Part shown: positions 1 through 9,167 of the stretch, piece after piece
Position numbering within the stretch: position 1 is the first letter of the stretch
Layout of the letters: each line of letters opens with the position of its first letter
NCBI GenBank assembly: GCA_016709995.1
Contig: JADJLQ010000001.1
Span: 2,266,001 to 2,330,000, forward strand
Length of the DNA: 64,000 nucleotides
Source: Saprospiraceae bacterium
GTDB lineage: Bacteria; Bacteroidota; Bacteroidia; Chitinophagales; Saprospiraceae
Reading direction: 5' to 3'
Program-made: the position numbers and the translations under genes
Notes under the pieces: generated by a model
The model's input: the letters and a program-made list of their open reading frames with translations, nothing else
The model's database searches: none
Told to the model about the DNA's origin: nothing

Positions 1-1031
1 TTTATTGGAATACTTCTGATCAACAGTCCTGGAACAATCATATCGAATTAAGTTTATGGGCTGATGCCTTCCTGATAGCACCGGCTACTGCCAATACTAT
101 TGCCAAAATAGCCCATGGTATGGCTGAAGATATGCTGACTGCCTGCCACCTGGCTGCCAGATGCCCTGTGATCGTGGCGCCTTCGATGGATATGGACATG
201 TGGCATCATGCCGCCACAAAGCAAAATGTAAAGACCCTTACAGAACGTGAGGTAAAGATCGTCCCGGTAGGAGATGGCTACCTGGCCAGTGGCTTGACTG
301 GTGAAGGCCGAATGGCAGAACCAGAGGAGATCGTAGCCTATTTGGCAACATACATTTTCAAAAAATCCTCCTCCTTCTCAAAAAAGCATGTTCTGATCAC
401 GGCTGGTCCCACCTATGAATCCATAGACCCTGTCCGCTACATCGGCAATGCTAGTTCAGGCAAAATGGGAATAGCCCTGGCGGATTCAATGGCTGATCAG
501 GGCGCGCAGGTGACCCTCGTATTAGGTCCTTCTTCGTTAATGCCTGCTTCTCCTCGCGTAGAGGTGATTCGAGTCAGGTCCGCACTGGACATGTTACATG
601 CTACTTCTACACATCATGCTACCGCAGACATCTGTATTTTCGCCGCCGCCGTAGCAGACTATAGACCTGTCACCACCGCCAGGGAAAAAATTAAGAAAAC
701 AGGCAATGAACTTGATCTTAAACTCATTAAAAATCCTGATATCGCTTATGAGCTTGGCAAGGTCAAAAACCCCGATCAAATTCATGTGGGCTTTGCGTTA
801 GAAAGTACCTCAGGAGAAGCCTATGCAAAAGCAAAGCTTAAAAAGAAAAATTTTGATATGGTGGTGCTCAATTCACTTTTAGATCCGGGAGCTGGATTTG
901 GTGGTGACACAAATAAAACCACCTTCTTTTTCAAAAACAATAAATCCAGAAAATTTAAGTTAAAAGCTAAATCAGCAGTAGCGGAGGATATACTCCAGGC
1001 CATCCTTACCTTATTAAATGAAAAAAAATGA
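1..1031 (+). CDS. coaBC: Bifunctional phosphopantothenoylcysteine decarboxylase / phosphopantothenate-cysteine ligase (5' partial)
   Basis: Cytoplasmic CoA-synthesis enzyme: CoaB joins cysteine to 4'-phosphopantothenate and CoaC decarboxylates the product. The reading frame is open from base 3, upstream of the first ATG at 120, so the gene is cut by the window edge and its N-terminus, including the flavin-site His, lies outside. The end of CoaC is visible as LIAPATANTIAKIAHG and as the substrate-loop equivalent APSMDMDMW, which has Asp where E. coli has Asn. CoaB follows with TAGPTYESIDPVRYIGN and the AAAVADYRP motif. Its stop overlaps the porD start by 4 nt (ATGA), so the two are co-translated. 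The coaBC-porD pairing is common in Bacteroidota. Confidence 0.95.
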   Translation, partial: YWNTSDQQSWNNHIELSLWADAFLIAPATANTIAKIAHGMAEDMLTACHLAARCPVIVAPSMDMDMWHHAATKQNVKTLTEREVKIVPVGDGYLASGLTGEGRMAEPEEIVAYLATYIFKKSSSFSKKHVLITAGPTYESIDPVRYIGNASSGKMGIALADSMADQGAQVTLVLGPSSLMPASPRVEVIRVRSALDMLHATSTHHATADICIFAAAVADYRPVTTAREKIKKTGNELDLKLIKNPDIAYELGKVKNPDQIHVGFALESTSGEAYAKAKLKKKNFDMVVLNSLLDPGAGFGGDTNKTTFFFKNNKSRKFKLKAKSAVAEDILQAILTLLNEKK

Positions 1032-1927
1032 AATTAAAATCTTTTCTGGCAATAATTTTAATGGTTTGTGGCCTGGCAGGACATTCCCAGGAGTTTAGCG
1101 CACAGTTCAAAGTCAATACGCCCAAACTCCAGACCACTGATCCAAAAGTATTCAGGAGTCTCGAAGACGACGCAAAAAAATTTATAAATAGCAGGGCGTG
1201 GACAAACGATAAATATCAATTGCATGAGCGGATCAAGTGCAATTTTATACTTACCATTCGCGAGGAAGTCAATGGATCTACTTTCAAAGCCGACTTGACC
1301 GTGTCTGCCTCCAGGCCCACTTTTGGCAGCACCTACGAAACGACCATCCTCAATTATATGGATCGTAACGTGGTCTTCAATTACGAACCAAACAGGCCTT
1401 TAAACTATGTGCAGAATGCTTTTTCTGATCGATTGACCGCTTTACTGGCTTTTTATGCTCATCTGATCCTTGGACTTGACTATGATAGCTTCGCTACCAA
1501 TGGCGGCAATGATTATTTATTGATTTGTCAAAATATAGTAAATACCATACCCAGCACGATGTCTGGAGAAGGGTGGCTACCCGGTGACGACAATCGCAAT
1601 AGATACTGGCTCTTGGAAAACATCATGAGCCCCAGATTAAGGTCTATGCGCACCGCCTGGTACGCTTATCATCGTCAAGGGCTGGACATCATGTCTCAGA
1701 ATAGTACTGAAGGTCGGGCAGCAATAGCCAAAGCACTGGAGACCATCGATATTGCCAAAAGAAATTATCCCACCTCACTATGGATACAAATATTCGTAGA
1801 TGAAAAATCGACCGAGATCGTGGAGATCTTTAAGAAGGGAGATAAACCTCAACAACAGAGCATTCATAATATACTCAGCAGGTTAGACCCATCTTCAGCC
1901 TCTAAATTTAAGCCTTTGCTGCAATAG
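1028..1927 (+). CDS. porD: DUF4835 family protein, PorD-like type IX secretion component
   Basis: 299-aa exported protein. Residues 1-21 form a signal peptide (hydrophobic stretch, then GHSQ). The mature part matches the DUF4835/PorD family I know from Bacteroidota: an opening EFSAQFKVN, a central RAWTNDKYQLHERIKCNF, the LILGLDYDSFATNGG segment and an NRNRYWLLEN motif. PorD is needed for T9SS function in Porphyromonas, where it is envelope-associated; its exact biochemical role is unclear. It overlaps coaBC by 4 nt. In many relatives recN comes next; here purN takes that place after a 20-nt gap. Together with gldLMN at the right end it shows a T9SS-bearing organism. Confidence 0.85.
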   Translation: MKLKSFLAIILMVCGLAGHSQEFSAQFKVNTPKLQTTDPKVFRSLEDDAKKFINSRAWTNDKYQLHERIKCNFILTIREEVNGSTFKADLTVSASRPTFGSTYETTILNYMDRNVVFNYEPNRPLNYVQNAFSDRLTALLAFYAHLILGLDYDSFATNGGNDYLLICQNIVNTIPSTMSGEGWLPGDDNRNRYWLLENIMSPRLRSMRTAWYAYHRQGLDIMSQNSTEGRAAIAKALETIDIAKRNYPTSLWIQIFVDEKSTEIVEIFKKGDKPQQQSIHNILSRLDPSSASKFKPLLQ

Positions 1928-1947
1928 GTACCTCCTCTCACCCATCC

Positions 1948-2517
1948 ATGAAATCAATAGCCATATTTGCCTCAGGCAAAGGAAGCAATGCTAAAAAAAT
2001 CATCGACCATTTTAAACTGCATCCTACTATAAAAATAGGACTTATCGTGTCCAGCCATAAAGAAGCTGGCGTATTGGACATAGCCAAATCAGCAGGTATA
2101 CCCTACCTGGTGCTGGATCGAAAATCATATTATGGATCAGGAGAAAGCCTACTAAAGAAGCTCAAAGAACATGCCATCTACGGCATCGTTTTGGCTGGTT
2201 TTTTATGGTTAGTGCCGGAATATTTAATAGCCAGGTTTGATAAAAAAATAATCAATATCCACCCTGCTTTATTGCCTAAATACGGCGGTAAAGGCATGTA
2301 TGGCATGCATGTGCATGAGGCAGTATGGAAAAACGAGGAGCGATATACCGGCATCACGATCCATGAAGTCAATCAACGATTTGATGAAGGCCGCATCATC
2401 TTTCAGGCAAAATGTGAAGTGGATAAATTAGACACGCCTATCGACATCGCCGGTAAAGTACACCTACTGGAGTATGAACACTATCCTACTGTGATTGAGG
2501 CTTATTTTAAAGCCTAA
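1948..2517 (+). CDS. purN: Phosphoribosylglycinamide formyltransferase (GAR transformylase)
   Basis: 189-aa cytoplasmic enzyme that transfers a formyl group from 10-formyl-THF to GAR, the third step of purine synthesis. Visible motifs are the N-terminal FASGKGSNAKKI phosphate-binding loop, the folate region GIVLAGFLWLVPEYL, and the catalytic Asn103/His105 in NIHPALLPKYGG with Asp146 in RFDEGRI. These correspond to Asn106, His108 and Asp144 of E. coli PurN. Length is normal for the family. It lies 20 nt after porD, probably on the same transcript. Its stop codon overlaps the stop of the convergent secreted protein gene (2514-2517). Confidence 0.93.
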   Translation: MKSIAIFASGKGSNAKKIIDHFKLHPTIKIGLIVSSHKEAGVLDIAKSAGIPYLVLDRKSYYGSGESLLKKLKEHAIYGIVLAGFLWLVPEYLIARFDKKIINIHPALLPKYGGKGMYGMHVHEAVWKNEERYTGITIHEVNQRFDEGRIIFQAKCEVDKLDTPIDIAGKVHLLEYEHYPTVIEAYFKA

Positions 2518-3668
2518 GACTTGATCACCAATAATCTTTTGGTCGAAATCACGTGATTTTTATCCTGTTCCAGCGCTATGAAATATGTGCCTTTGGACAA
2601 TGCAGTGAGATCCAAATCAAATGTTTTATTCGCTTCGAGATAGTAGTTTTCTCGCTTAATTTCGGTCCCCACTAAATTGACAATCCTCAGCGTGTACAAT
2701 CCTGCTGCAGGTATATTGAGTTCACATCGAAGCGTACCCACCGTATAAGGGTTAGGAAAGAAGTATAATCCTGAGTTAAAATCCTGGATGATCGTCAAAT
2801 CTTTAAATGTATCTGGTGCCTTATAGATGATACGATCAGGCTCTGTGAGCGATTTGTAAAAAATGGTGGCCACATGCTCTTGAGTGGCTTGAGTATAAAA
2901 AGATGATTTTCTAATCGTATCTGATTTAAACAAGGAAGGATATCTTACAAACCTGGTGATATTCTGCCAGTCCAGATTGGATTTGCGGGTCTCGAGTATG
3001 GTCGTTAACACGATGAGTTTGTGATATAGAATCGTGTTGTTTCTTTCCAGATTGAGATCAAGCGTGATGTCTTTAAAGCTTATAGTTCTTTCTTCAATTG
3101 AGGTGATGACCCTGACCGAATCCGGAGGATAAGGCAGCTGACTTTTTAAGGAGGGTGGCAGGTTGGTCAAATCGATCTGGTAGATTAGTTTATTGGATAG
3201 CAAAGTCGGTTGGTGATCCGGTGCGGTCTCCAGGGGTCTATAAATTCTTGGTGTTATATATTTTCCGTAGTACTGATGACCATCACCAAACAGATCTATA
3301 CGATCCAATCCAAATGACGATACTGAGTCTCCTCCAATCTTTAAATACTCTACTGCATTTTTCCCGATAGCGATAGTGCCTGTCGACCCAAAAAACAGGC
3401 TTGAGGGTTCCTCCACTTGATTGACCACAGTCTTTCGGATATAAGGCGCTTTGACTCCATTAAGGTCCCACTTAGTGCTATCGCTGCCAAAATTGTCACA
3501 GCGTACACCTTTGGGTAAAAAATCAGTCATGTATAACAAAGTATCATTAGGAAAGGGGACCATATATTCATTGCCAATGTTTTGGCCCAGGACGATCATA
3601 TTGCCCAGGCATACATGGAGTACCCCTATCAAAAGCCATTTAATTTTATTGCTTATAATCACCTTCAT
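2514..3668 (-). CDS. Secreted protein with T9SS type A C-terminal sorting domain
   Basis: 384-aa exported protein of unknown function. The start is taken at the ATG at 3668; the upstream in-frame start (3677) is TTG and leaves only an SG extension. A signal peptide (residues 1 to about 29) is followed by mixed beta-rich sequence without a recognisable catalytic domain. The last 80 or so residues are a type A sorting domain: FFPNPYTVGTL, then GLYTLRIVNLVGTEI, then LSKGTYFIALEQD and a basic end RLLVIKS. Such tails direct export by T9SS and are removed at the surface. A TATATTTG box lies at 3688-3695 on the same strand. Convergent with purN, sharing 4 nt. Confidence 0.8.
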   Translation of the reverse strand: MKVIISNKIKWLLIGVLHVCLGNMIVLGQNIGNEYMVPFPNDTLLYMTDFLPKGVRCDNFGSDSTKWDLNGVKAPYIRKTVVNQVEEPSSLFFGSTGTIAIGKNAVEYLKIGGDSVSSFGLDRIDLFGDGHQYYGKYITPRIYRPLETAPDHQPTLLSNKLIYQIDLTNLPPSLKSQLPYPPDSVRVITSIEERTISFKDITLDLNLERNNTILYHKLIVLTTILETRKSNLDWQNITRFVRYPSLFKSDTIRKSSFYTQATQEHVATIFYKSLTEPDRIIYKAPDTFKDLTIIQDFNSGLYFFPNPYTVGTLRCELNIPAAGLYTLRIVNLVGTEIKRENYYLEANKTFDLDLTALSKGTYFIALEQDKNHVISTKRLLVIKS

Positions 3669-3730
3669 TCCGGACAATAATTTAAGACAAATATAAGCTA
3701 ACAGAAAAAACGAATATGCTTAACACAGCG

Positions 3731-5527
3731 TCAGACTTGCTGTTCGAGCATTTTATGATATACTCCGCCTTGCGTTATGAGTTCATTGTGGGTGCCTACC
3801 TGCGCAATTGCCCCATCCTCCAGGACGACGATGAGATCTGCTTGCTTGATCGTATTGAGCCTATGTGCGATCACGATGGCCGTTTTATCAGGCAGTACTT
3901 TATCCAGGGCATTTTGAATGAGCTTTTCTGATTCCGAATCGAGAGCAGAAGTAGCTTCATCCAAAATGAGCAATGGTGACTTCCTCAGCAAAGCCCTGGC
4001 CAGGGTGAGCCGTTGCCTTTGACCTCCTGAGAGTTTTTGACCCCGATCACCGATCTGAGATGCATACCCACCTGGTGCGTGTCCTATAAATTCTGCGGCA
4101 TGTGCTACCTGGGCAAACTCCCTGATCTCGTCAGAAGGCGCCTCACTACCGAACCTGATATTGTCCTCAATCGACCCATGAAACAGGATCGCTTCCTGAG
4201 TCACGATAGCAAACATTTGTCGGAGCGCACTCAAATCCATTGATTTTATATTGACTCCATCGATCAAGATCTCACCTTCAGTTACATCGTAAAACCTCGG
4301 GAGCAAATCTACCATAGTGCTTTTGCCGGATCCCGATCTACCGACCAGTGCAACAGTTTTGCCTTTTGGTATCTCCAGATTGATATTTCTCAACACCCAT
4401 GATTGATCTTGCTGGTATCTAAACGAAACATTTTTAAATTGTATAGCGTGGTTAAACCCATTAGGTACGATAGGGTTGGACTGGTTTTGAATATCATTCG
4501 GAGTATTCAGTACCTGCTCTATCCGGTTGAGTGCTGCACTCGCTTTCTGAAGATTAAACCATGCCTGGGATAAAGCTTTGCTGGGATCGATTACACTGTA
4601 GAATGCAAAAATGAAGGTTAAAAATATTTCAGGTGAGATTTGATGGGCAAATACTTGTTTGCTGCCTACATATAACAAAACGATCACTGCGGTCACCCCT
4701 AAAAACTCAGACAAGGGTGATGCCAAATCCCTACGCTTGAGCATATTCCAACTCATGACCCGATACCCATCATTTTCCTTTTTAAACCTGTTCATCATAA
4801 AGGGTTCGGCATTAAATCCTTTGATGATCCTCACACCACCGATAGTCTCCTCCAGCGTACTATTGACCAATCCTAGTTGATCTTGAGCTTCCTGCGATTG
4901 TTTTTTTAGTCTGCGGGAGACACCTCCGATGAGATATCCGATCACGATCATCAGCAAAAAAACTATACCTGTCAAAGCTGGGCTGACATAGATCATAAAG
5001 GCCAGGCTACCTATTAATATGATAGGCTCCCTAAATAAGGCTTCTACCGTTGTGATCACAGACCATTCTATTTCCGTCACATCATTGGTCATTCTCGACA
5101 TAAGATCACCTTTTCTTTCGTTGCTAAAATAGGTGAGCGGCAGCTGCAGTATTTTGTCATACAGCTTTTCGCGGATGTCGCGGATGATCCCAGTACGCAA
5201 AGGACTCATCATATACTGCGATAGATATTTGAAGAGATTTTTAAAAAAAGTCGCCAGGAGGATAAAGAGACATACATACACCAATGCTGCCGGTTTGCCC
5301 TGGGTCAGAATCATATTGCCAAAAAAAGATTTTATTTCCTGGAGGATTCCGGGAGCACTCACGGAGGTTGTAGACGCTTGTGTATCAAACAATATTTGAA
5401 AAAATGGAATAAATGCCGGTATGGTCACTACAGTAAATATTGCCAACAACAAATTGAACAAAGCAGCCAGTACCAGCCTGGACTTATACGGCTTGATGTA
5501 TACAAATAGTTTGACCAGTGTCTCCAT
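3731..5527 (-). CDS. MsbA-type ABC exporter (fused permease and ATPase)
   Basis: 598-aa inner-membrane half-transporter that would work as a homodimer. Six membrane helices are predicted within residues 15-320; the ATPase spans about 362-598, with Walker A GRSGSGKS at 396-403, signature LSGGQ at 499-503, Walker B LLILDE at 519-524 and switch His555. Architecture and length match lipid/multidrug exporters of the MsbA/LmrA group. In Bacteroidota such genes are often near lipid-synthesis genes, as here (accC ends 43 nt upstream on the same strand), but the substrate cannot be read from the sequence. Probably the last gene of the efp-accB-accC transcript. Confidence 0.88.
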   Translation of the reverse strand: METLVKLFVYIKPYKSRLVLAALFNLLLAIFTVVTIPAFIPFFQILFDTQASTTSVSAPGILQEIKSFFGNMILTQGKPAALVYVCLFILLATFFKNLFKYLSQYMMSPLRTGIIRDIREKLYDKILQLPLTYFSNERKGDLMSRMTNDVTEIEWSVITTVEALFREPIILIGSLAFMIYVSPALTGIVFLLMIVIGYLIGGVSRRLKKQSQEAQDQLGLVNSTLEETIGGVRIIKGFNAEPFMMNRFKKENDGYRVMSWNMLKRRDLASPLSEFLGVTAVIVLLYVGSKQVFAHQISPEIFLTFIFAFYSVIDPSKALSQAWFNLQKASAALNRIEQVLNTPNDIQNQSNPIVPNGFNHAIQFKNVSFRYQQDQSWVLRNINLEIPKGKTVALVGRSGSGKSTMVDLLPRFYDVTEGEILIDGVNIKSMDLSALRQMFAIVTQEAILFHGSIEDNIRFGSEAPSDEIREFAQVAHAAEFIGHAPGGYASQIGDRGQKLSGGQRQRLTLARALLRKSPLLILDEATSALDSESEKLIQNALDKVLPDKTAIVIAHRLNTIKQADLIVVLEDGAIAQVGTHNELITQGGVYHKMLEQQV

Positions 5528-5569
5528 ATCTTATAGCCTTGCAGGCGCGATGAGCCTGGCACCCCCAGA

Positions 5570-6916
5570 TCATTTGAGATTCTTAAAGTCCCAATTGTTT
5601 AAAAAACCTGTATTATAATTACCCTTTTTAAAATCTTCATTATCCATGAGTAATTGGTGGAAAGGTACTGTAGTTTTTACCCCTTCGACGATAAATTCAT
5701 CAAGTGCTCTGTCCATTTTGGCCAATACTTCCTCACGGGTATGCGCACGGCAGATCAACTTGGCTATCATGGAATCATAATAGGGTGGTACAGTATATCC
5801 GGCATACGCATGGGTATCTACCCTCACTCCATGTCCTTTAGGTGTATGGAATGAGGTGATCTTACCAGGGCTAGGTCTGAAATCATTAAATGGATCTTCT
5901 GCATTGATGCGACATTCCATCGCCCACATCTTTGGAAAATAAGATTTACCTGAGAGCTTGATGCCTGCGGCTACTTTGATTTGTTCTTTGATGAGATCAT
6001 GGTCTATCACTTCCTCCGTCACCGGATGTTCTACCTGGATGCGGGTATTCATTTCCATAAAATAGAAGTTCTGATATTTATCGACCAGAAATTCTATGGT
6101 GCCCACTCCTTCATAATTGATGGCTTTGCCGGCGGCAATGGCAGCTTCTCCCATTTTTTTCCTCAACTTATCAGTCATAAATGGAGAGGGAGATTCTTCT
6201 ACCAATTTCTGATGTCGTCGCTGGATAGAGCAATCCCTTTCTGAGAGATGGATGACATTACCAAATTGATCGCCGATGATCTGAAACTCAATATGCCTTG
6301 GTTCTTCAATAAATTTTTCGATATAGATCCCATCATTGCCAAAGGCTGCTTTGGCTTCATTGCGGGCGACATTCCACATATTCTCCAGATCAGACTCTTC
6401 CCAAACTACCCGCATGCCTTTGCCACCACCCCCTGCAGTCGCTTTGAGTATGACCGGGTAACCAATATCTTTCGCAAGCTTACCGGCTTGTTTCAAATCT
6501 TTGAGCAAGCCATCACTGCCGGGCACTACAGGCACTTTCGACTTGATCATAGTTTCTTTAGCTGTGATCTTGTCCCCCATCGACCTTATCTGGTCCGGGG
6601 TAGGACCTATGAATTTGATCCCATAATCGGTGCAGACTTCTGCAAATCTTGCATTTTCGGCCAAAAATCCATATCCCGGATGTACAGCATCGGCATTAGT
6701 GATTTCTACTGCTGATATGATCTTGGGGATACTAAGATATGATTCGCTGCTGGCCGGTGGTCCGATGCAAACCGCTTCATCTGCAAATCTCACGTGCAGA
6801 CTATCCCGATCGGCTGTAGAATATACTGCCACGGTCTTAATCCCCATTTCTTTGCAAGTTCTAATCACCCGGAGTGCTATTTCGCCCCGGTTGGCTATCA
6901 ATATTTTATTGAACAT
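5570..6916 (-). CDS. accC: Acetyl-CoA carboxylase, biotin carboxylase subunit
   Basis: 448-aa ATP-grasp enzyme that carboxylates the biotin on AccB using bicarbonate, the first half of the malonyl-CoA reaction. N-terminal KILIANRGEIALRVIRTC, the glycine-rich ATP loop GGGGKGMRVV, EKFIEEPRHIEFQI and the metal/biotin region MEMNTRIQVEHPVTE are all intact. Length is normal. It lies 18 nt downstream of accB on the same strand, so the two form the usual accBC operon. No sign of damage. Confidence 0.96.
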   Translation of the reverse strand: MFNKILIANRGEIALRVIRTCKEMGIKTVAVYSTADRDSLHVRFADEAVCIGPPASSESYLSIPKIISAVEITNADAVHPGYGFLAENARFAEVCTDYGIKFIGPTPDQIRSMGDKITAKETMIKSKVPVVPGSDGLLKDLKQAGKLAKDIGYPVILKATAGGGGKGMRVVWEESDLENMWNVARNEAKAAFGNDGIYIEKFIEEPRHIEFQIIGDQFGNVIHLSERDCSIQRRHQKLVEESPSPFMTDKLRKKMGEAAIAAGKAINYEGVGTIEFLVDKYQNFYFMEMNTRIQVEHPVTEEVIDHDLIKEQIKVAAGIKLSGKSYFPKMWAMECRINAEDPFNDFRPSPGKITSFHTPKGHGVRVDTHAYAGYTVPPYYDSMIAKLICRAHTREEVLAKMDRALDEFIVEGVKTTVPFHQLLMDNEDFKKGNYNTGFLNNWDFKNLK

Positions 6917-6934
6917 ATGAAGCTGGCTGTGGCA

Positions 6935-7426
6935 TTATGCCGGTTCTACCAAAAATAATACCTGATCATATTCTACTGGAGCAGCATCTTCTACCAGGAT
7001 TTTAACTATAGTACCTGAGATCTCACTTTCAATCTCATTGAATAATTTCATTGCTTCGATCATACATACAACCTGACCGGTCTCCACCTTGTCTCCGACT
7101 TTTATATATGGAGCTTTGTCTGGTGAAGGTGACCTATAAAATGTACCCACCATAGGGCTCTTGATCTCTACATAGTTATTGGAAACCTCTGGCGTACTTG
7201 GTGCTGCTGCCGGGCTGGTACTTTTCGTATCTTGTTGAGCTGGTGGAGCCTGAGTGGTAGCTGCCGGAGCCATGACCATCGGGCTGGGTGCAGATGCGTA
7301 GGTGATAGTATCTCTGGCCATATCTGTTCGGAGTACCAGCTCAAAATCACCTTTTTTCATTTTAAGCTCAGCCAGGCCTGATTTACTCATCATCCTGATA
7401 AGTTCCTGAATTTCTTTAAGCTCCAT
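6935..7426 (-). CDS. accB: Acetyl-CoA carboxylase biotin carboxyl carrier protein
   Basis: 163-aa carrier that shuttles carboxylated biotin between biotin carboxylase and carboxyltransferase. Residues 1-35 form the family's N-terminal segment, residues 46-80 are a Pro/Ala/Thr-rich flexible linker, and about 85-163 form the biotinyl domain. The biotinylation motif is EAMK with Lys127. It begins 5 nt after the efp stop, so efp, accB and accC are one transcription unit, an arrangement widespread in bacteria. Confidence 0.95.
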   Translation of the reverse strand: MELKEIQELIRMMSKSGLAELKMKKGDFELVLRTDMARDTITYASAPSPMVMAPAATTQAPPAQQDTKSTSPAAAPSTPEVSNNYVEIKSPMVGTFYRSPSPDKAPYIKVGDKVETGQVVCMIEAMKLFNEIESEISGTIVKILVEDAAPVEYDQVLFLVEPA

Positions 7427-7431
7427 ATGGA

Positions 7432-7998
7432 CTAGTTTTTTACTCGTTCAATATACGACCTATTCTGAGTATCTATTTTTATTTTATCACCTTCATTCAC
7501 AAATAAAGGGACTTTGATTTCTGCTCCGGTTTCCAATTTAGCAGGCTTCAGGGCATTGGTTGCCGTGTCTCCTTTTATCCCCGGCTCTGTATACACGACT
7601 TCGAGTATCATAAATGGCGGCAAACTGACACTGAGTGGGGTCTCATTTTCGGCATGAAACAAGATTTCGACATCCATACCTTCCTTTAGAAACTCGATGC
7701 CATCGATCATGCCATCCTGGATCAATACCTGGTCATAATTTTCATTATTCATAAAATTGTAACCCTGGTCGTCTTTGTAAAGAAACTGGTATTTGCGTCG
7801 CTCCATCCGCACTTCGTCATATTTGGTTCCTGCTGAAAAGGAATATTCAATAGTCTTACCGGTAGTCATACTTTTGAGCTTGGTGCGCACAAAAGCAGCA
7901 CTACGGGCACTTTTGACATGTTGAAACTCGATCACAGACCACAAATCATTGTTGTGATTGAGACACATACCATTTCTAATTTCTGTAGTAAAAGCCAT
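7432..7998 (-). CDS. efp: Elongation factor P with Arg at the loop modification site
   Basis: 188-aa three-domain translation factor that relieves ribosome stalling at proline runs. The length and the flanking sequences (NGMCLNHNNDLWSVIEF, KLKSMTTGKTIEYSF) are typical. The acceptor loop, however, reads VKSARSAAFVRTK: the usual PGKG is replaced by SARS, putting Arg32 where E. coli has the lysylated Lys34. This resembles the EF-P type that is rhamnosylated on Arg32 by EarP in Pseudomonas. First gene of an efp-accB-accC operon, with a good Bacteroidota promoter 24 nt upstream. Confidence 0.94.
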   Translation of the reverse strand: MAFTTEIRNGMCLNHNNDLWSVIEFQHVKSARSAAFVRTKLKSMTTGKTIEYSFSAGTKYDEVRMERRKYQFLYKDDQGYNFMNNENYDQVLIQDGMIDGIEFLKEGMDVEILFHAENETPLSVSLPPFMILEVVYTEPGIKGDTATNALKPAKLETGAEIKVPLFVNEGDKIKIDTQNRSYIERVKN

Positions 7999-8021
7999 AT
8001 TTTTTTATCTTTTAGCGGCCG

Positions 8022-8053
8022 CAAAGATAAGAATATGATTGGTAATTATCCAA
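8022..8053 (-). promoter_or_regulatory. Bacteroidota sigma-A promoter of efp-accB-accC
   Basis: Read on the minus strand: TTG (8053-8051), 21 nt, then TATCTTTG (8029-8022), matching the Bacteroidota -33/-7 consensus TTG/N19-21/TAnnTTTG. The efp ATG follows 23 nt after the -7 box. Strongly consistent with a housekeeping promoter. Confidence 0.7.
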
Positions 8054-8147
8054 TTAGCTGGTGGAATAAGCCTATAAGGTAATAAATTGAATAAAGTATT
8101 AACTTACAAATACTTACACCTGATTCGAACAGTAAAACAGGTTTTTT

Positions 8148-9155
8148 TTATTGCTTTTTACCATCATAAGCCCAGGTCAAAAGGATGGCTCCCCAGGTGT
8201 ATCCCCCTCCAAAAGCAGTGAGCACGAGTTTATCCCCTTCTTTGAGCTGCGATTCATACTCCCACAGACATAATGGGATAGTAGCGGCAGTCGTATTGCC
8301 GTATTTGTGAATATTGATCATGACTTTTTCCAGGGGAAAATCCAACATCTCTGCCACTGCTTTGATGATACGCTGATTTGCCTGGTGAGGAACTATCCAA
8401 TCGATATCTGCAGACTGATGCCCGGCTTTGCTGATCACTTCCTTCACTGCCTCCGCCATGCCTTTGACCGCAGCTTTGAATACCACTTTGCCATCCTGCC
8501 ACACATAATGTTCTTTATTGGTCACCGTTTCGATAGAAGGTGGTCGCAGTGAGCCGCCTGACTTTATACGCAACATATCTTTGCCTCCTGCATCACCATG
8601 GAGCGATATCTCCTCGATCCCAAAATCATTGAGCGAAGGCTCCAGCAATACGGCTCCGGCGCCATCTCCAAACAAAATACAGGTGGATCGGTCGGTATAA
8701 TCGGTGATGGTAGACATTTTATCACTGCCCACCACGATTACTTTGCGATGCATGCCTGATTTGACAAACTGTGTACCGGTAGCCAAAGCAAACAAAAATC
8801 CTGAGCAAGCGGCATTGAGGTCAAATCCATAGGCATGGTTGATCCCACTCAGCTTACAGATTTGATTGGCCGTATCCGGGACTACATAATCTCCGGTCAC
8901 GGTCGCGCAAATCAATAACTCCACATCATCAGGATTGGTATTGGTTTTTTTGAGCAAACCTTTTACCGCTTCGGCTCCCATAAATGCAGCAGCCTTGTCC
9001 GGGTCTTTCAGGATCCTTCTTTCGCGGATACCTACCCGCTCCATGATCCAGGCATCATTGGTGTCTACCAGGGTTTCGAGGTCTTTATTGGTCAATATAT
9101 CATCAGGTACATACCCTTCAATGCCAGTGATGGCCACCGTAATATCTCCACTCAT
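8148..9155 (-). CDS. fabH: 3-oxoacyl-[ACP] synthase III
   Basis: 335-aa condensing enzyme that joins an acyl-CoA starter to malonyl-ACP to begin fatty-acid synthesis. The catalytic triad is visible as Cys117 in LNAACSGF, His257 in IVPHQANQR and Asn287 in HKYGNTTAAT. Normal length. It sits upstream of efp-accB-accC on the same strand, separated by 149 nt carrying the efp promoter. A TACATTTG box ends exactly 4 nt before its ATG, so the transcript may have almost no leader. Branched or straight starter preference cannot be told from sequence alone. Confidence 0.94.
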   Translation of the reverse strand: MSGDITVAITGIEGYVPDDILTNKDLETLVDTNDAWIMERVGIRERRILKDPDKAAAFMGAEAVKGLLKKTNTNPDDVELLICATVTGDYVVPDTANQICKLSGINHAYGFDLNAACSGFLFALATGTQFVKSGMHRKVIVVGSDKMSTITDYTDRSTCILFGDGAGAVLLEPSLNDFGIEEISLHGDAGGKDMLRIKSGGSLRPPSIETVTNKEHYVWQDGKVVFKAAVKGMAEAVKEVISKAGHQSADIDWIVPHQANQRIIKAVAEMLDFPLEKVMINIHKYGNTTAATIPLCLWEYESQLKEGDKLVLTAFGGGYTWGAILLTWAYDGKKQ

Positions 9156-9159
9156 GTCA

Positions 9160-9167
9160 CAAATGTA
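9160..9167 (-). promoter_or_regulatory. Putative fabH -7 box (TACATTTG) 4 nt from the start codon
   Basis: On the minus strand TACATTTG is followed by TGAC and then the fabH ATG. It matches TAnnTTTG, but no TTG is found about 20 nt upstream. If used, transcription would begin at or within a few bases of the ATG. Confidence 0.45.
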
